NCBI GenBank assembly: GCA_030042335.1
Contig: JASHZW010000128.1
Location: 1 to 16,826, forward strand
Origin: Nitrososphaerales archaeon
GTDB lineage: Archaea > Thermoproteota > Nitrososphaeria > Nitrososphaerales > UBA183
Reading direction: 5' to 3'
DNA: 16,826 bases
The notes beneath the pieces are model-generated. The model had not been told where the DNA came from and did not search any database. It worked only from the letters and a program-made list of their open reading frames with translations. Positions 1 to 6,446 of the stretch are shown in pieces. Position 1 is the first letter of the stretch, and every line of letters begins with the position of its first letter. The translations under genes and the position numbers were made by a program.

Positions 1-519
1 CAAGAGAACATCGGGATTGCTCACCAATGCCTCCGCAAGGAAGATCCTCTGGAGCTCTCCTCCCGAAAGGACACCGAGAGGTCGGTGGGCGATGTCCTCG
101 CTCCCTACCGCATGAAGCGCCTCTTTGGCAGCCTTACTGTCCCAGTGGGAGAATGGGTTGACCCCCCAGTGCTTCCCTGAGACACCGAGCCTGACCAGTT
201 CCTGTGCCTCGACGTTCGTGTCCGAGTCGATTATGTGACGTTGGGGAACGTAACCAATACGAGGGTTGCCCTTCGTCGGCGGAGAACCCAGTATCGTGAG
301 GCTCCCGCTCAGGGCAGGTTGCAGGCCAAGAAGCATCCGGAAGAGGGTCGTTTTACCAGCTCCGTTCGGTCCAATGACGGCGACGAACTCTCCCTTACCG
401 AACGAGAAATTCGCGTCCTTCCAGACGACCTTTTCGCGGTATCCGGCGATGACGTTCTTTCCGACTATTAGGTCCGAAAACGCGTCAACACGCTCGGTCG
501 AGGTCTCCGTTGCAGTCAT
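1..519 (-). CDS. Metal ABC transporter ATP-binding protein, ZnuC/TroB-like, 3' end cut by window edge
   Basis: ATPase that would power uptake of a divalent metal (zinc or manganese by context) with the binding protein encoded just upstream. Reading back from the ATG at 519, the frame is open for all 173 codons to the left edge. Visible in order: Walker A GPNGAGKTT (residues 50-58), Q-loop VPQR around residue 93, and the ABC signature LSGGE (151-155). The window ends at NPDVLL, just before the expected Walker B aspartate, so roughly the last third is missing. The gene starts 17 nt after the binding-protein stop and is clearly co-transcribed. A weak GGGA lies ahead of the ATG. The permease should lie beyond the left edge. 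The ABC ATPase call is certain; the substrate rests on the neighbour. Confidence 0.93.
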   Translation of the reverse strand, partial: MTATETSTERVDAFSDLIVGKNVIAGYREKVVWKDANFSFGKGEFVAVIGPNGAGKTTLFRMLLGLQPALSGSLTILGSPPTKGNPRIGYVPQRHIIDSDTNVEAQELVRLGVSGKHWGVNPFSHWDSKAAKEALHAVGSEDIAHRPLGVLSGGELQRIFLAEALVSNPDVLL

Positions 520-529
520 TGTTCAAATT

Positions 530-676
530 CCCAGCGCTATTGCAAGCGGGTTGCCCAGCGCTCAGCGGCCGGAATCTGGTATCCAGAGCCGATGGACCTT
601 GTGATCTGCGTGGGTAACGTATCTGTCGTCTGGACGTGTGCCTGGACATGTGCAGGTACGTTACCCAGCGCTATTG
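530..676. repeat. 13-bp direct repeat bracketing a 121-bp segment at the end of the metal-binding gene
   Basis: CCCAGCGCTATTG occurs at 530-542 and exactly again at 664-676, with a third shorter copy of the core (CCCAGCGCT) at 554-562. The intervening segment (543-663) encodes almost all of the unusual C-terminal tail of the metal-binding protein. The pattern resembles a duplication or insertion with a duplicated target, but no transposon ends are visible. Confidence 0.7.
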
Positions 677-1706
677 AGTTGAGGCAGTTTTGGAGCTGTG
701 CCACTTCGCCTCCCTGCCATGCCTGGAATGTGAGGCTCGGTGGTTGGACAGTCTCCGAGACATCGGCGATTGGAATCTGGTATTGGGTGGCGACCTGCTT
801 TATCGTCTGCGTGATGGGCATGACTGTTTGGATGTTGTACTCCAGACACCTGATTGATGAATTCCCGGCCGAGAGCTGTTGCTCCATCGTGGCGATAGCA
901 GCGGGCGAAGGGTCATTCCCTTCGGCGACGGCGAACATGAAACTCACGGGTGTGGCGATGTTCAGACCCGTCGCGTTGGCGAAGAACTGGACGATACTTT
1001 CGGTCGCCTCTATGGTAACGTTGCCAGAGTATTGCCGCAGTACGTCCTGGACGACTGTCGAAGACGACCCACCGTATTCCGCCCTCATTGCGTCTTCCTG
1101 CTTCATGTAGGTCTGGTACAACGACGAATTCAGACTGGCGTAGTTGGCGTTGTAGTACGCTTCGTCCGTCGGATCGATCTTTACGAGGGCGTTGTACATC
1201 GCATGGACAGTGTCGTTCACGTACCAAGGACTATACCACAGGTGCGGATTAATGTTGGCATAGGTTGCTGGGGTATCTGGAAGGCCCACTATCCGTTGAG
1301 CGTCTAGCACGACCTGTCCAGGTGTATCGCTGGCGTTGATAAGCTGTGACGCCCAAGTGTCGTACTGCATCCCGTTGATGATGACGAGCTGCGCGTTGGC
1401 GATGGCGATTGCGTCGGCTGGGTTCGCCTCATACGTGTGAGGGTCAACGTTCGGGTCTGACACTATGCTCGTGACGTTGCCGTGAACTCCTGCTAGCTGC
1501 GACACCAGGCTACCCCAGAAGTTCTCGGCCGCGACGATATTAATCACGGTTGAAGAGGCGCCCGTCGACGGACTGGAGGTGGAACTCGAAGTCGCGGGAT
1601 GCTGAGTCGTAAGATACAGCCCTGCCGTCACTGCCACGACCAGAATTACTATCACAACTACAGCCGGGATCACGTATCTGTTTCTATTTGGAGTCGATAT
1701 CTGCAT
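537..1706 (-). CDS. Metal ABC transporter substrate-binding protein, ZnuA/TroA family
   Basis: Extracytoplasmic metal-binding protein (389 aa) that would hand zinc or manganese to the ABC ATPase encoded next. I chose the ATG at 1706 because a strong Shine-Dalgarno, GGAGGT (1716-1721), lies 9 nt upstream and a membrane segment follows at once. The frame stays open upstream to 1862, but through AT-rich promoter sequence. Residues 12-33 form a hydrophobic anchor or uncleaved signal. A Ser/Thr-rich linker (about 38-53) follows, then the TroA-type domain. Likely metal ligands are His90 in VDPHTYE and His155 in NPHLWYSP, with a Glu near 233-236 and an acidic residue near IADVSE (about 314). No His-rich loop is present. 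The last 41 residues look foreign: the family normally stops near the AQLQNCLNSIALG segment (see findings). Confidence 0.92.
   Translation of the reverse strand: MQISTPNRNRYVIPAVVVIVILVVAVTAGLYLTTQHPATSSSTSSPSTGASSTVINIVAAENFWGSLVSQLAGVHGNVTSIVSDPNVDPHTYEANPADAIAIANAQLVIINGMQYDTWASQLINASDTPGQVVLDAQRIVGLPDTPATYANINPHLWYSPWYVNDTVHAMYNALVKIDPTDEAYYNANYASLNSSLYQTYMKQEDAMRAEYGGSSSTVVQDVLRQYSGNVTIEATESIVQFFANATGLNIATPVSFMFAVAEGNDPSPAAIATMEQQLSAGNSSIRCLEYNIQTVMPITQTIKQVATQYQIPIADVSETVQPPSLTFQAWQGGEVAQLQNCLNSIALGNVPAHVQAHVQTTDTLPTQITRSIGSGYQIPAAERWATRLQ
611..667. repeat. Perfect 11-bp inverted repeat (possible stem-loop) inside the 3' end of the metal-binding gene
   Basis: TGGGTAACGTA (611-621) is the exact reverse complement of TACGTTACCCA (657-667), with 35 nt between. 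The loop holds two near-identical 12-mers (631-642 and 643-654), which give the protein its AHVQAHVQ repeat. In mRNA this could fold as a hairpin between the binding-protein domain and the ATPase gene. Confidence 0.6.
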
Positions 1707-1730
1707 GACTGGAGTACCTCCTTGTCCTGT

Positions 1731-1799
1731 GGTTATTAAATATATACAGATTACTATTAAATACGCTGGAATATATTGCCATTTCACTATTAATAATAG
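1731..1799 (-). promoter_or_regulatory. AT-rich promoter/operator region of the metal-uptake operon
   Basis: This is the AT-rich stretch upstream of the metal-binding gene. TATTAAATA occurs at 1734-1742 and 1755-1763, 21 bp apart, and a related TATTAATAA at 1788-1796 sits within a 13-bp palindrome (1787-1799, CTATTA-A-TAATAG). On the minus strand the 1755-1763 copy reads TATTTAATA. As a TATA box it would place transcription start near 1732, leaving a short leader that contains the Shine-Dalgarno. The other copies could be regulator half-sites. The repeats are plain to see; the function is inferred. Confidence 0.5.
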
Positions 1800-1883
1800 C
1801 TTATCAAAATCATAATTTATGTTAGAAGTATCTCGATGGACAGCCGGGTTGTCTTGGTTCAACGGTCTCGCTGGGGGTGTATC

Positions 1884-2360
1884 CTATACAGGTGGAGGAT
1901 ATCCCTGCTTCGCCTTCACGAGCAGGTTCTGCAACCATACCTGGTGATATCTTTCCATGTTCCCAGGCCGTAAGGTTGCGCTCAAGCGGGCGAGGATGCC
2001 GTTCTGGTTTTCCTCTGTCAGCACGTGACATCCAGAGGGCGTCCTTTCGATTAGCCATGCGTGGTAGACGTCAATCCCGGTGCCTCTGGCGGTCCACGCG
2101 AGCCGTTCGAAGGGCACGAATTCCTCGACCCTCGACTTCAGAGATGCCCCGAAGGTTGTCCACCTGAACGTCACGCCGGGCCCAAGGTCGTGTCTGCCTC
2201 CCGCGATAACGACCTTCCTCGCGTTGCTGTACCACGTCGACCACAAGTCAGCCCTGATGAGCCAGGCCCATATGGGCTCGGGCGGGACTGGCACATCCAG
2301 TTCATTGCGCGCGTGGACCGCCGTCCTCTCAGGGCTGTACTTCTCCGGCCAGTGAATCAA
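1884..2360 (-). CDS. SRPBCC (START/polyketide-cyclase-like) family protein
   Basis: A 158-aa protein with the helix-grip SRPBCC pattern. An N-terminal strand (ARNELDVPVPPEPIWAWL) leads into a DLWSTWY segment, followed by alternating strands (VVIAGG, GVTFRWTTFG, RVEEFVPFERLAW) and a long C-terminal helix with GNMERYHQVWLQNLLVKAK, which would close the ligand pocket. Such proteins bind hydrophobic ligands or act as small cyclase or hydrolase-like enzymes; no ligand can be named here. The start is TTG at 2360. A GATATC/AAAAAG box about 29 nt upstream fits a leaderless message, and no better ATG exists before the conserved N-terminus. It lies downstream of glnA on the same strand, with a 97-bp gap and its own putative promoter. 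Confidence 0.8.
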   Translation of the reverse strand: MIHWPEKYSPERTAVHARNELDVPVPPEPIWAWLIRADLWSTWYSNARKVVIAGGRHDLGPGVTFRWTTFGASLKSRVEEFVPFERLAWTARGTGIDVYHAWLIERTPSGCHVLTEENQNGILARLSATLRPGNMERYHQVWLQNLLVKAKQGYPPPV

Positions 2361-2385
2361 TCGGTTCTGAGGCTCGCGATACCGA

Positions 2386-2396
2386 GATATCTTTTT
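2386..2396 (-). promoter_or_regulatory. Possible TATA box for the SRPBCC gene
   Basis: On the minus strand this reads AAAAAGATATC, with its centre 28-30 nt upstream of the TTG at 2360. That spacing suits a leaderless archaeal transcript. The match to a TATA consensus is only fair. Confidence 0.35.
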
Positions 2397-2457
2397 GCCT
2401 ACTCTCCGACCCCAGATCCAACCTTTTCCGAAGGGATTGAATTTTTGGAGGTCTCCA

Positions 2458-3921
2458 CTAGATGTCGAAGTAGAGATAGAACTCGTAAGGCGTTGGTCTC
2501 GCGGCCACGGTGTTGTAGTTCTCTGTCTCCAGCTCGATTATCGTCTCGGTCAGGTCGTCCGAGAAGACGCCCTTCAGGAAACCGGAATCGCTCTTTAGCG
2601 CGTCTATCGACTCCATGAGGCTTCTTGGTAGCTCTCTGACACCGAGCTGCTTCCTTTTCTGTGGGGTCAGCTCGTAGATGTCTTCGTTGACTGGGTCTCC
2701 GGGGTCGATTTTCTTCTTGATGCCGTCGAGTCCGGCTGAGACTATGGCTGCGAACGCGAGGTAGGTGTTGGCCGAAGGGTCAGGGGTCCTGAACTCTGTC
2801 CTCTTGCCCTTCATTCCTGACTTGCCCTTGTAGTGCAGCGGGATTCTGACGTTGGCGGACCTGTTTCCTCTGCTCCAGGCCACGAAGACCGGAGCCTCGT
2901 AACCCGGGACTAGCCTCCTGTAAGAATTGGTAGTGGGGTTGGTTATCGCGCAGATCGCCCTGCTGTGTTCGAGAAGTCCTCCGACGTAGTAGCGCCCGGT
3001 CTGGCTCAGATTGGCATACTCATCGCTCTCGTCGTAGAACGAGTTCTTGTCTCCCTTCCAGAGGCTGGAGGATACGTGCATGCCTGAGGCATTGTCGCCG
3101 AAGATCGGCTTCGGCATTACGGTCGCTATCAGCCCCCTGTTGGCTGCTACGTTCTTGATGACGTATTTGTATGTGAGAATACTGTCAGCGCCAGGTGTCA
3201 GGGTGTCCCTGTAGAGGTTGATCTCGCACTGTCCTGCTGTCGCGACCTCATGATGGTGCGCGTCGTTGACGATTCCGAACGACTCATCGAGGTGATACGC
3301 CACCTCGCTTCTATAGTCCTGCAGGGTATCTGTCGGTGGCGTAGGATAGTAACCCTCTTTGAACCTGATGGGAAAGTTGGTGCCCCTCGCCTCGTGGGCG
3401 GACTCGATTGAGGTAATCTTGTGACTGCTCGCGAACGGACTTGCGATATCCCAGGTGACCGAGTCGAAGACGAAGAACTCCATTTCGGGTCCCCAGTAGG
3501 ACTCAGTGAAGCCGGCGGCTTTTACGGCAGCCTCGGCTTTCTGTGCCACGTAGCGTGGGTCTCGTGAGAAGCGGCCCTTTTCGTAGCCCCAGTGAACGTC
3601 GCAAATCATCCTAGCTGTAGGGAAACGTTGATCGCCCCACGGAATAATGGCGAACGTCGAGGGGTCGGGAAGCAAGAGCATGTCCGAATCGAATATGTGT
3701 GCGAACCCCTTGATGGAGGACCCGTCAAGTTTTGGAACCCCCTCTTCGAACGTCTCGACCTCGAGCATGTTGTATGGAATCGTGACATGCTGGGAGCGGC
3801 CGGGTACGTCTGTAAATTGCAGGTCTATGAAACGGATACCCTTGGAAGCCACCTCATCGACAATTTGCTTGGGTGTCCGCTTCCGCGGGACTAACCCCTT
3901 TGGTGTCTTATCGAACGGCAT
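2458..3921 (-). CDS. glnA: Glutamine synthetase, type I
   Basis: ATP-dependent ligation of ammonia to glutamate to give glutamine, the central cytoplasmic step of ammonium assimilation; type I enzymes are dodecamers. At 487 aa it has the usual full length. Motifs in order: the beta-grasp DGSSIKGF (66-73); metal-binding Glu in GPEMEFFVFD (144-153); HHEVATAGQCEI (223-234); ATP-site MPKPIFGDNASGMH (269-282); the NPTTNSYRRLVPGYEAP glutamate-binding region (328-344); and RTEFRTPDPSANTYL (374-388). Tyr416 in NEDIYELTP aligns with the tyrosine adenylylated in some bacterial enzymes, but nothing here shows that it is modified. The ATG at 3921 has a TATA box centred about 26 nt upstream, so the message should be leaderless. 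The gene diverges from an Lrp/AsnC gene that is a natural candidate regulator. Confidence 0.97.
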   Translation of the reverse strand: MPFDKTPKGLVPRKRTPKQIVDEVASKGIRFIDLQFTDVPGRSQHVTIPYNMLEVETFEEGVPKLDGSSIKGFAHIFDSDMLLLPDPSTFAIIPWGDQRFPTARMICDVHWGYEKGRFSRDPRYVAQKAEAAVKAAGFTESYWGPEMEFFVFDSVTWDIASPFASSHKITSIESAHEARGTNFPIRFKEGYYPTPPTDTLQDYRSEVAYHLDESFGIVNDAHHHEVATAGQCEINLYRDTLTPGADSILTYKYVIKNVAANRGLIATVMPKPIFGDNASGMHVSSSLWKGDKNSFYDESDEYANLSQTGRYYVGGLLEHSRAICAITNPTTNSYRRLVPGYEAPVFVAWSRGNRSANVRIPLHYKGKSGMKGKRTEFRTPDPSANTYLAFAAIVSAGLDGIKKKIDPGDPVNEDIYELTPQKRKQLGVRELPRSLMESIDALKSDSGFLKGVFSDDLTETIIELETENYNTVAARPTPYEFYLYFDI

Positions 3922-3944
3922 CGAAGCGCGTCGATTACTACCGG

Positions 3945-3955
3945 TTATAAGTTTT
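3945..3955 (-). promoter_or_regulatory. glnA promoter (BRE-TATA)
   Basis: On the minus strand this reads AAAACTTATAA, a purine-rich BRE joined to a TTATAA box. The TATA centre is 26-27 nt from the A of the glnA ATG at 3921, which is the expected distance to an archaeal transcription start. Transcription should therefore begin at or next to the start codon. Confidence 0.7.
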
Positions 3956-3995
3956 GCTCAGTCTTTGAACAGTTGGCAATGGAAGTAATAATAAT

Positions 3996-4027
3996 GCTTA
4001 TCAAATGCTAGAAAGAGGGGGATAAGC
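3996..4027. promoter_or_regulatory. Inverted repeat in the glnA/lrp intergenic region, possible Lrp operator
   Basis: GCTTATC (3996-4002) and GATAAGC (4021-4027) form a perfect 7-bp inverted repeat with 18 nt between them, about 2.4 helical turns centre to centre. The left arm overlaps the best TATA candidate of the plus-strand regulator gene (CTTATCAAA, 3997-4005). Binding there would therefore repress that gene and could also influence glnA. Confidence 0.45.
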
Positions 4028-4035
4028 GTTCACAG

Positions 4036-4491
4036 ATGAAAATGGACGATTTGGATAGGTCACTGCTGAAGGAGCTCGAGGGCGATGCGCGCCAGTCCTA
4101 CCGGGAGCTCGCCAAGAAGACCGGCGTTTCCGTCGTGACTGTGGCACAGAGGGTGAGGAAGATGGAACAGGACGGCGTCATCAGGGGATATGCCGGAATG
4201 CTCGACCAAGAGAAGCTCGGCTACGAAATCACCACGATAACGGAGGTCACCGTCTCGAAGGGAAAGCTCGTGGAGGTACAGGAGAGGATAGCGAAGCTTA
4301 ACTCCGTCTGCGCGGTCTATGACGTGACCGGAATAGAGGATAGCATCGTGATATCGAGGTTCAAGAACCGAGACGAAGTGAGCAAATTCACGAAGGAGCT
4401 GCTCTCAGTCCCGTACGTAGAACGCACGAATACCCATCTTGTGCTAAACACGTACAAAGAGGACTTCAGGTATCCGCTGCTCACCGAGTAG
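4036..4491 (+). CDS. Lrp/AsnC family transcriptional regulator
   Basis: DNA-binding regulator of 151 aa, normal for the family. Residues about 4-60 form the winged helix-turn-helix: LDRSLLKELEGDARQSYREL, then LAKKTGVSVVTVAQRVRKME as recognition helix region, then GVIRGYAGMLDQEKLGY. Residues about 65-145 are the RAM ligand-binding and oligomerisation domain, with alternating strands around TTITEVTVSKGK, VCAVYDVTGIEDSIVISRF and VERTNTHLVLNTYKED. Family members sense amino acids and often control amino-acid metabolism and their own gene. Divergence from glnA and the inverted repeat in its promoter suggest a role in nitrogen or glutamine control; that is inference. The start could be the ATG at 4036 or the one at 4042; both precede the same fold. 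Confidence 0.92.
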   Translation: MKMDDLDRSLLKELEGDARQSYRELAKKTGVSVVTVAQRVRKMEQDGVIRGYAGMLDQEKLGYEITTITEVTVSKGKLVEVQERIAKLNSVCAVYDVTGIEDSIVISRFKNRDEVSKFTKELLSVPYVERTNTHLVLNTYKEDFRYPLLTE

Positions 4492-4500
4492 TCCCATCCT

Positions 4501-4508
4501 TCATATAG
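4501..4508 (+). promoter_or_regulatory. Possible TATA box for the 112-aa gene
   Basis: CATATAG lies with its centre about 27 nt before the TTG at 4532, suiting a leaderless transcript that would also carry the epimerase and endonuclease III genes. It falls within 10 nt after the end of the regulator gene. Confidence 0.4.
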
Positions 4509-4531
4509 TTCCGAAGAAAGGCGCGCGTATC

Positions 4532-4870
4532 TTGAGGCCGGAGAGGAAGAGCAACCTTCCAGACTATCAGATTATGGTTGACGATGTGAGCGGAGGTGAC
4601 ATCGCCAACATTATCAGGGGACAAATCGTTATTCATGGCCAACGGGTGAGCTTCACCGCGATAGCATATGGGAGGTACGGCGGGCAGAACGTCGCCCCGA
4701 AGCTGTCGCCCGTCGCCAAGAAGAAGCTGAAGGAAATCTTCGGCGACTTGGGAGCATTCGAGGAGGACCTGCAGCTCAGGCTCGTGGAGGGTGACTTCGA
4801 CATCGATCCCAAGAGCGCCCAGACCCACGAGCATCAACACTCCGGAGAGACGAGACAACGAACCTCATAG
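4532..4870 (+). CDS. Conserved-looking hypothetical protein, 112 aa
   Basis: I do not recognise this family. The protein is soluble, with no membrane segment and no cysteine cluster. The N-terminal half looks beta-rich (YQIMVDDVSGG, GQIVIHGQRVSFTAIAYGRYGG), with several glycines. It is followed by a Lys-rich helix (SPVAKKKLKEIFGDL) and an acidic stretch (EEDLQLRLVEGDFDID). The last residues, with three His and many polar residues (THEHQHSGETRQ), look disordered. The start is TTG at 4532, with a TATA-like box about 27 nt upstream. Its end overlaps the beginning of the epimerase gene. If base 4859 were T rather than C, this frame would stop at TGA 4859-4861, three codons earlier. Coding is supported by the tight operon layout and codon-regular sequence; the function is unknown. 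Confidence 0.65.
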   Translation: MRPERKSNLPDYQIMVDDVSGGDIANIIRGQIVIHGQRVSFTAIAYGRYGGQNVAPKLSPVAKKKLKEIFGDLGAFEEDLQLRLVEGDFDIDPKSAQTHEHQHSGETRQRTS

Positions 4871-5784
4871 TCGGCGGAACTGGGTTCGTCGGCGGCCATC
4901 TGGCGGAGTACTTCTTCAAGGAGGGTGAGATATCCAAGGGCATATTTCGTAAGGGGTCATTCCTGAGGATCATGGACCAGTGTGGCGTACAGTGCATCGA
5001 GGCTGACCTTATGGACCGCCGCGGCCTTCACGAACCGCTGGACATGGTAGACGTCGTGTACAATCTCGCATTTCCTACACCGGGCAGCGGCGATTACGCC
5101 AAGTTCAACGCGGTTGCACTCAATAATCTCCTGGAGGAGGCGAACGAGCACGGGGCGAAGGTCTTCGTTCATCTGAGCTGTCTCGATGTTTACGGGTCTG
5201 GAAGCGCAATAGAACCGAACTCGACCCCGAGACCAGCCGATGAATACCAGAAGGGAAAGCTGGCGGCCGAGACGATCGTCGCCGATTTCGGTCGGAACCA
5301 TCCCGACATGAAGGTGAGGGTGGTCAGGTCTGCGAGGGCGGTCGGTCCTAGGGACAAGACAATTACTTCGCCTCTGCTGAAGATGCTTGAAGATGGAAAG
5401 GTGGTGTTACCACCGGGTTCCGCGAACGCCATCTCTCTCAGCCATCCCAAGGACATAGCACAGTCGCTGCTCAGAGCGGCCACGTACGAAGGGCGATGGG
5501 AGGAATGTCTGGTGAAGTCCTTCGACGCGAGCATCGAGAACCTCTCTAAAGGCATATCCGAAGCAACGGGCAAGAAGGCAGAGATGAAGTCAAGCGGGTT
5601 CCTCTCGGGAAGGACGCTCATCCCACAGTATGCAGCGGAGCAGATAAGGGCAGGCAGGACAATCGGCGAACAGCAGTTCTGGAAGAAGATCTCTTACGCT
5701 CCAGGTTACACGATAGAGAAGACTGCGGAGGAGGTTTCGGAATGGTATCGCAAAGAGCCATGGGCTACCAAAGACTTGGCATAG
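4858..5784 (+). CDS. NAD-dependent epimerase/dehydratase family protein (extended SDR), apparent ACG start
   Basis: NAD(P)-dependent oxidoreductase of the extended short-chain dehydrogenase type, probably acting on a nucleotide sugar or other carbonyl/alcohol substrate. The Rossmann motif is GGTGFVGGH (residues 6-14 if ACG 4858 is residue 1). Ser107 (HLSCLDVYG) and Tyr130-x3-Lys134 (EYQKGK) form the catalytic set, and RSARAVGPRD is the usual substrate-loop region. At 308 aa the length is normal. The frame is open back to 4795, but contains no ATG, GTG or TTG before the Rossmann motif; the first ATG, at 4972, would delete it. ACG 4858-4860 sits exactly where a start belongs, 8 nt after GGAGAG. 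It is probably a mutated or miscalled ATG, or a rare non-AUG start. The gene overlaps both its neighbours, so translation is probably coupled. Confidence 0.88.
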   Translation, partial: TNLIVGGTGFVGGHLAEYFFKEGEISKGIFRKGSFLRIMDQCGVQCIEADLMDRRGLHEPLDMVDVVYNLAFPTPGSGDYAKFNAVALNNLLEEANEHGAKVFVHLSCLDVYGSGSAIEPNSTPRPADEYQKGKLAAETIVADFGRNHPDMKVRVVRSARAVGPRDKTITSPLLKMLEDGKVVLPPGSANAISLSHPKDIAQSLLRAATYEGRWEECLVKSFDASIENLSKGISEATGKKAEMKSSGFLSGRTLIPQYAAEQIRAGRTIGEQQFWKKISYAPGYTIEKTAEEVSEWYRKEPWATKDLA

Positions 5785-6443
5785 GCGAGATCCTGAAAAG
5801 GATCAGCAAGATGGTGCAGAACAGCACTGACAAGCGTGCCACCGCGCTCGCCGAACTCCGAGATGCGGAGGGCGGCGACCCCTTCAGGATACTCATAGGG
5901 ACGGTCCTATCGCACAGGACGAGAGACGAAAGCACCTCGAAGGCGACAGACAGACTGTTCGAGGTCTATGATACGCCAGAGAAGCTCGCGAACGCGGACC
6001 CCCGGAGGGTCAAGGAGCTGATAAAATCCGTGGGATTCTACAACATGAAGACGAGGAACATCATAACAGTCGCCAAGCAAGTGGCCGATGAATTTCATGG
6101 AAAGGTCCCCGACAACTTGGAGGACCTGCTTACCCTCCACGCTGTCGGCAGGAAAACGGCGAACTGTGTTCTCGTCTACGGCTTCCACAAACCCGCTATT
6201 CCTGTAGACACACATGTCCACAGAATCGCCAACCGGCTTGGCCTAGTCGACACGAAAACTCCCGAGCAGACGGAGGAGGAACTGACGAAGATGATTCCCA
6301 AGCGATACTGGCTGGAGCTGAACGAGCTCTTCGTACGATTCGGGCAGACGACGTGCAAACCTATAGGTCCTAGGTGTGACATCTGCACGCTGAAGTCCGT
6401 CTGCAGGTACTACAACGACGTTGTGGCGCTCAAGAAGGCCTAG
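5742..6443 (+). CDS. nth: Endonuclease III (DNA glycosylase/AP lyase)
   Basis: Base-excision repair enzyme that removes oxidised pyrimidines and nicks the abasic site. The 233-aa product has the full helix-hairpin-helix architecture: DPFRILIGTVLSHRTRD (46-62), then the hairpin LHAVGRKTANCVL with catalytic Lys138, then Asp156 in VDTHVHR. It ends in a 4Fe-4S cluster loop with Cys205, 212, 215 and 221, spaced C-x6-C-x2-C-x5-C exactly as in the family. The ATG at 5742 overlaps the epimerase by 43 nt and has GGAGGT-like sequence 6 nt upstream; ATGs at 5760 and 5811 are alternatives, since the conserved domain starts near residue 35. It ends only 3 bp from the convergent dUTPase-like gene. Confidence 0.95.
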   Translation: MVSQRAMGYQRLGIGEILKRISKMVQNSTDKRATALAELRDAEGGDPFRILIGTVLSHRTRDESTSKATDRLFEVYDTPEKLANADPRRVKELIKSVGFYNMKTRNIITVAKQVADEFHGKVPDNLEDLLTLHAVGRKTANCVLVYGFHKPAIPVDTHVHRIANRLGLVDTKTPEQTEEELTKMIPKRYWLELNELFVRFGQTTCKPIGPRCDICTLKSVCRYYNDVVALKKA

Positions 6444-6446
6444 CGA

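Noticed and set aside
1707..1862. N-terminal extension of the metal-binding protein to 1862
   Set aside because: The extension covers AT-rich promoter sequence. The internal ATG at 1706 has a perfect Shine-Dalgarno and begins the membrane anchor.
2458..3921. Adenylylation control of GlnA at Tyr416
   Set aside because: A tyrosine aligns with the bacterial modification site, but no adenylyltransferase is in view and archaeal enzymes are usually regulated otherwise. I do not claim it.
3592..3988. Open frames antisense to the start of glnA
   Set aside because: They are shadows of the highly conserved glutamine synthetase coding sequence, with no start signal or motif.
4532..5784. 112-aa gene and epimerase as one frameshifted fusion gene
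   Set aside because: The 112-aa protein has its own promoter-like box and a disordered tail. The epimerase has a complete SDR N-terminus with a Shine-Dalgarno-like site, and the junction differs from ATGA by a single substitution, not an indel.
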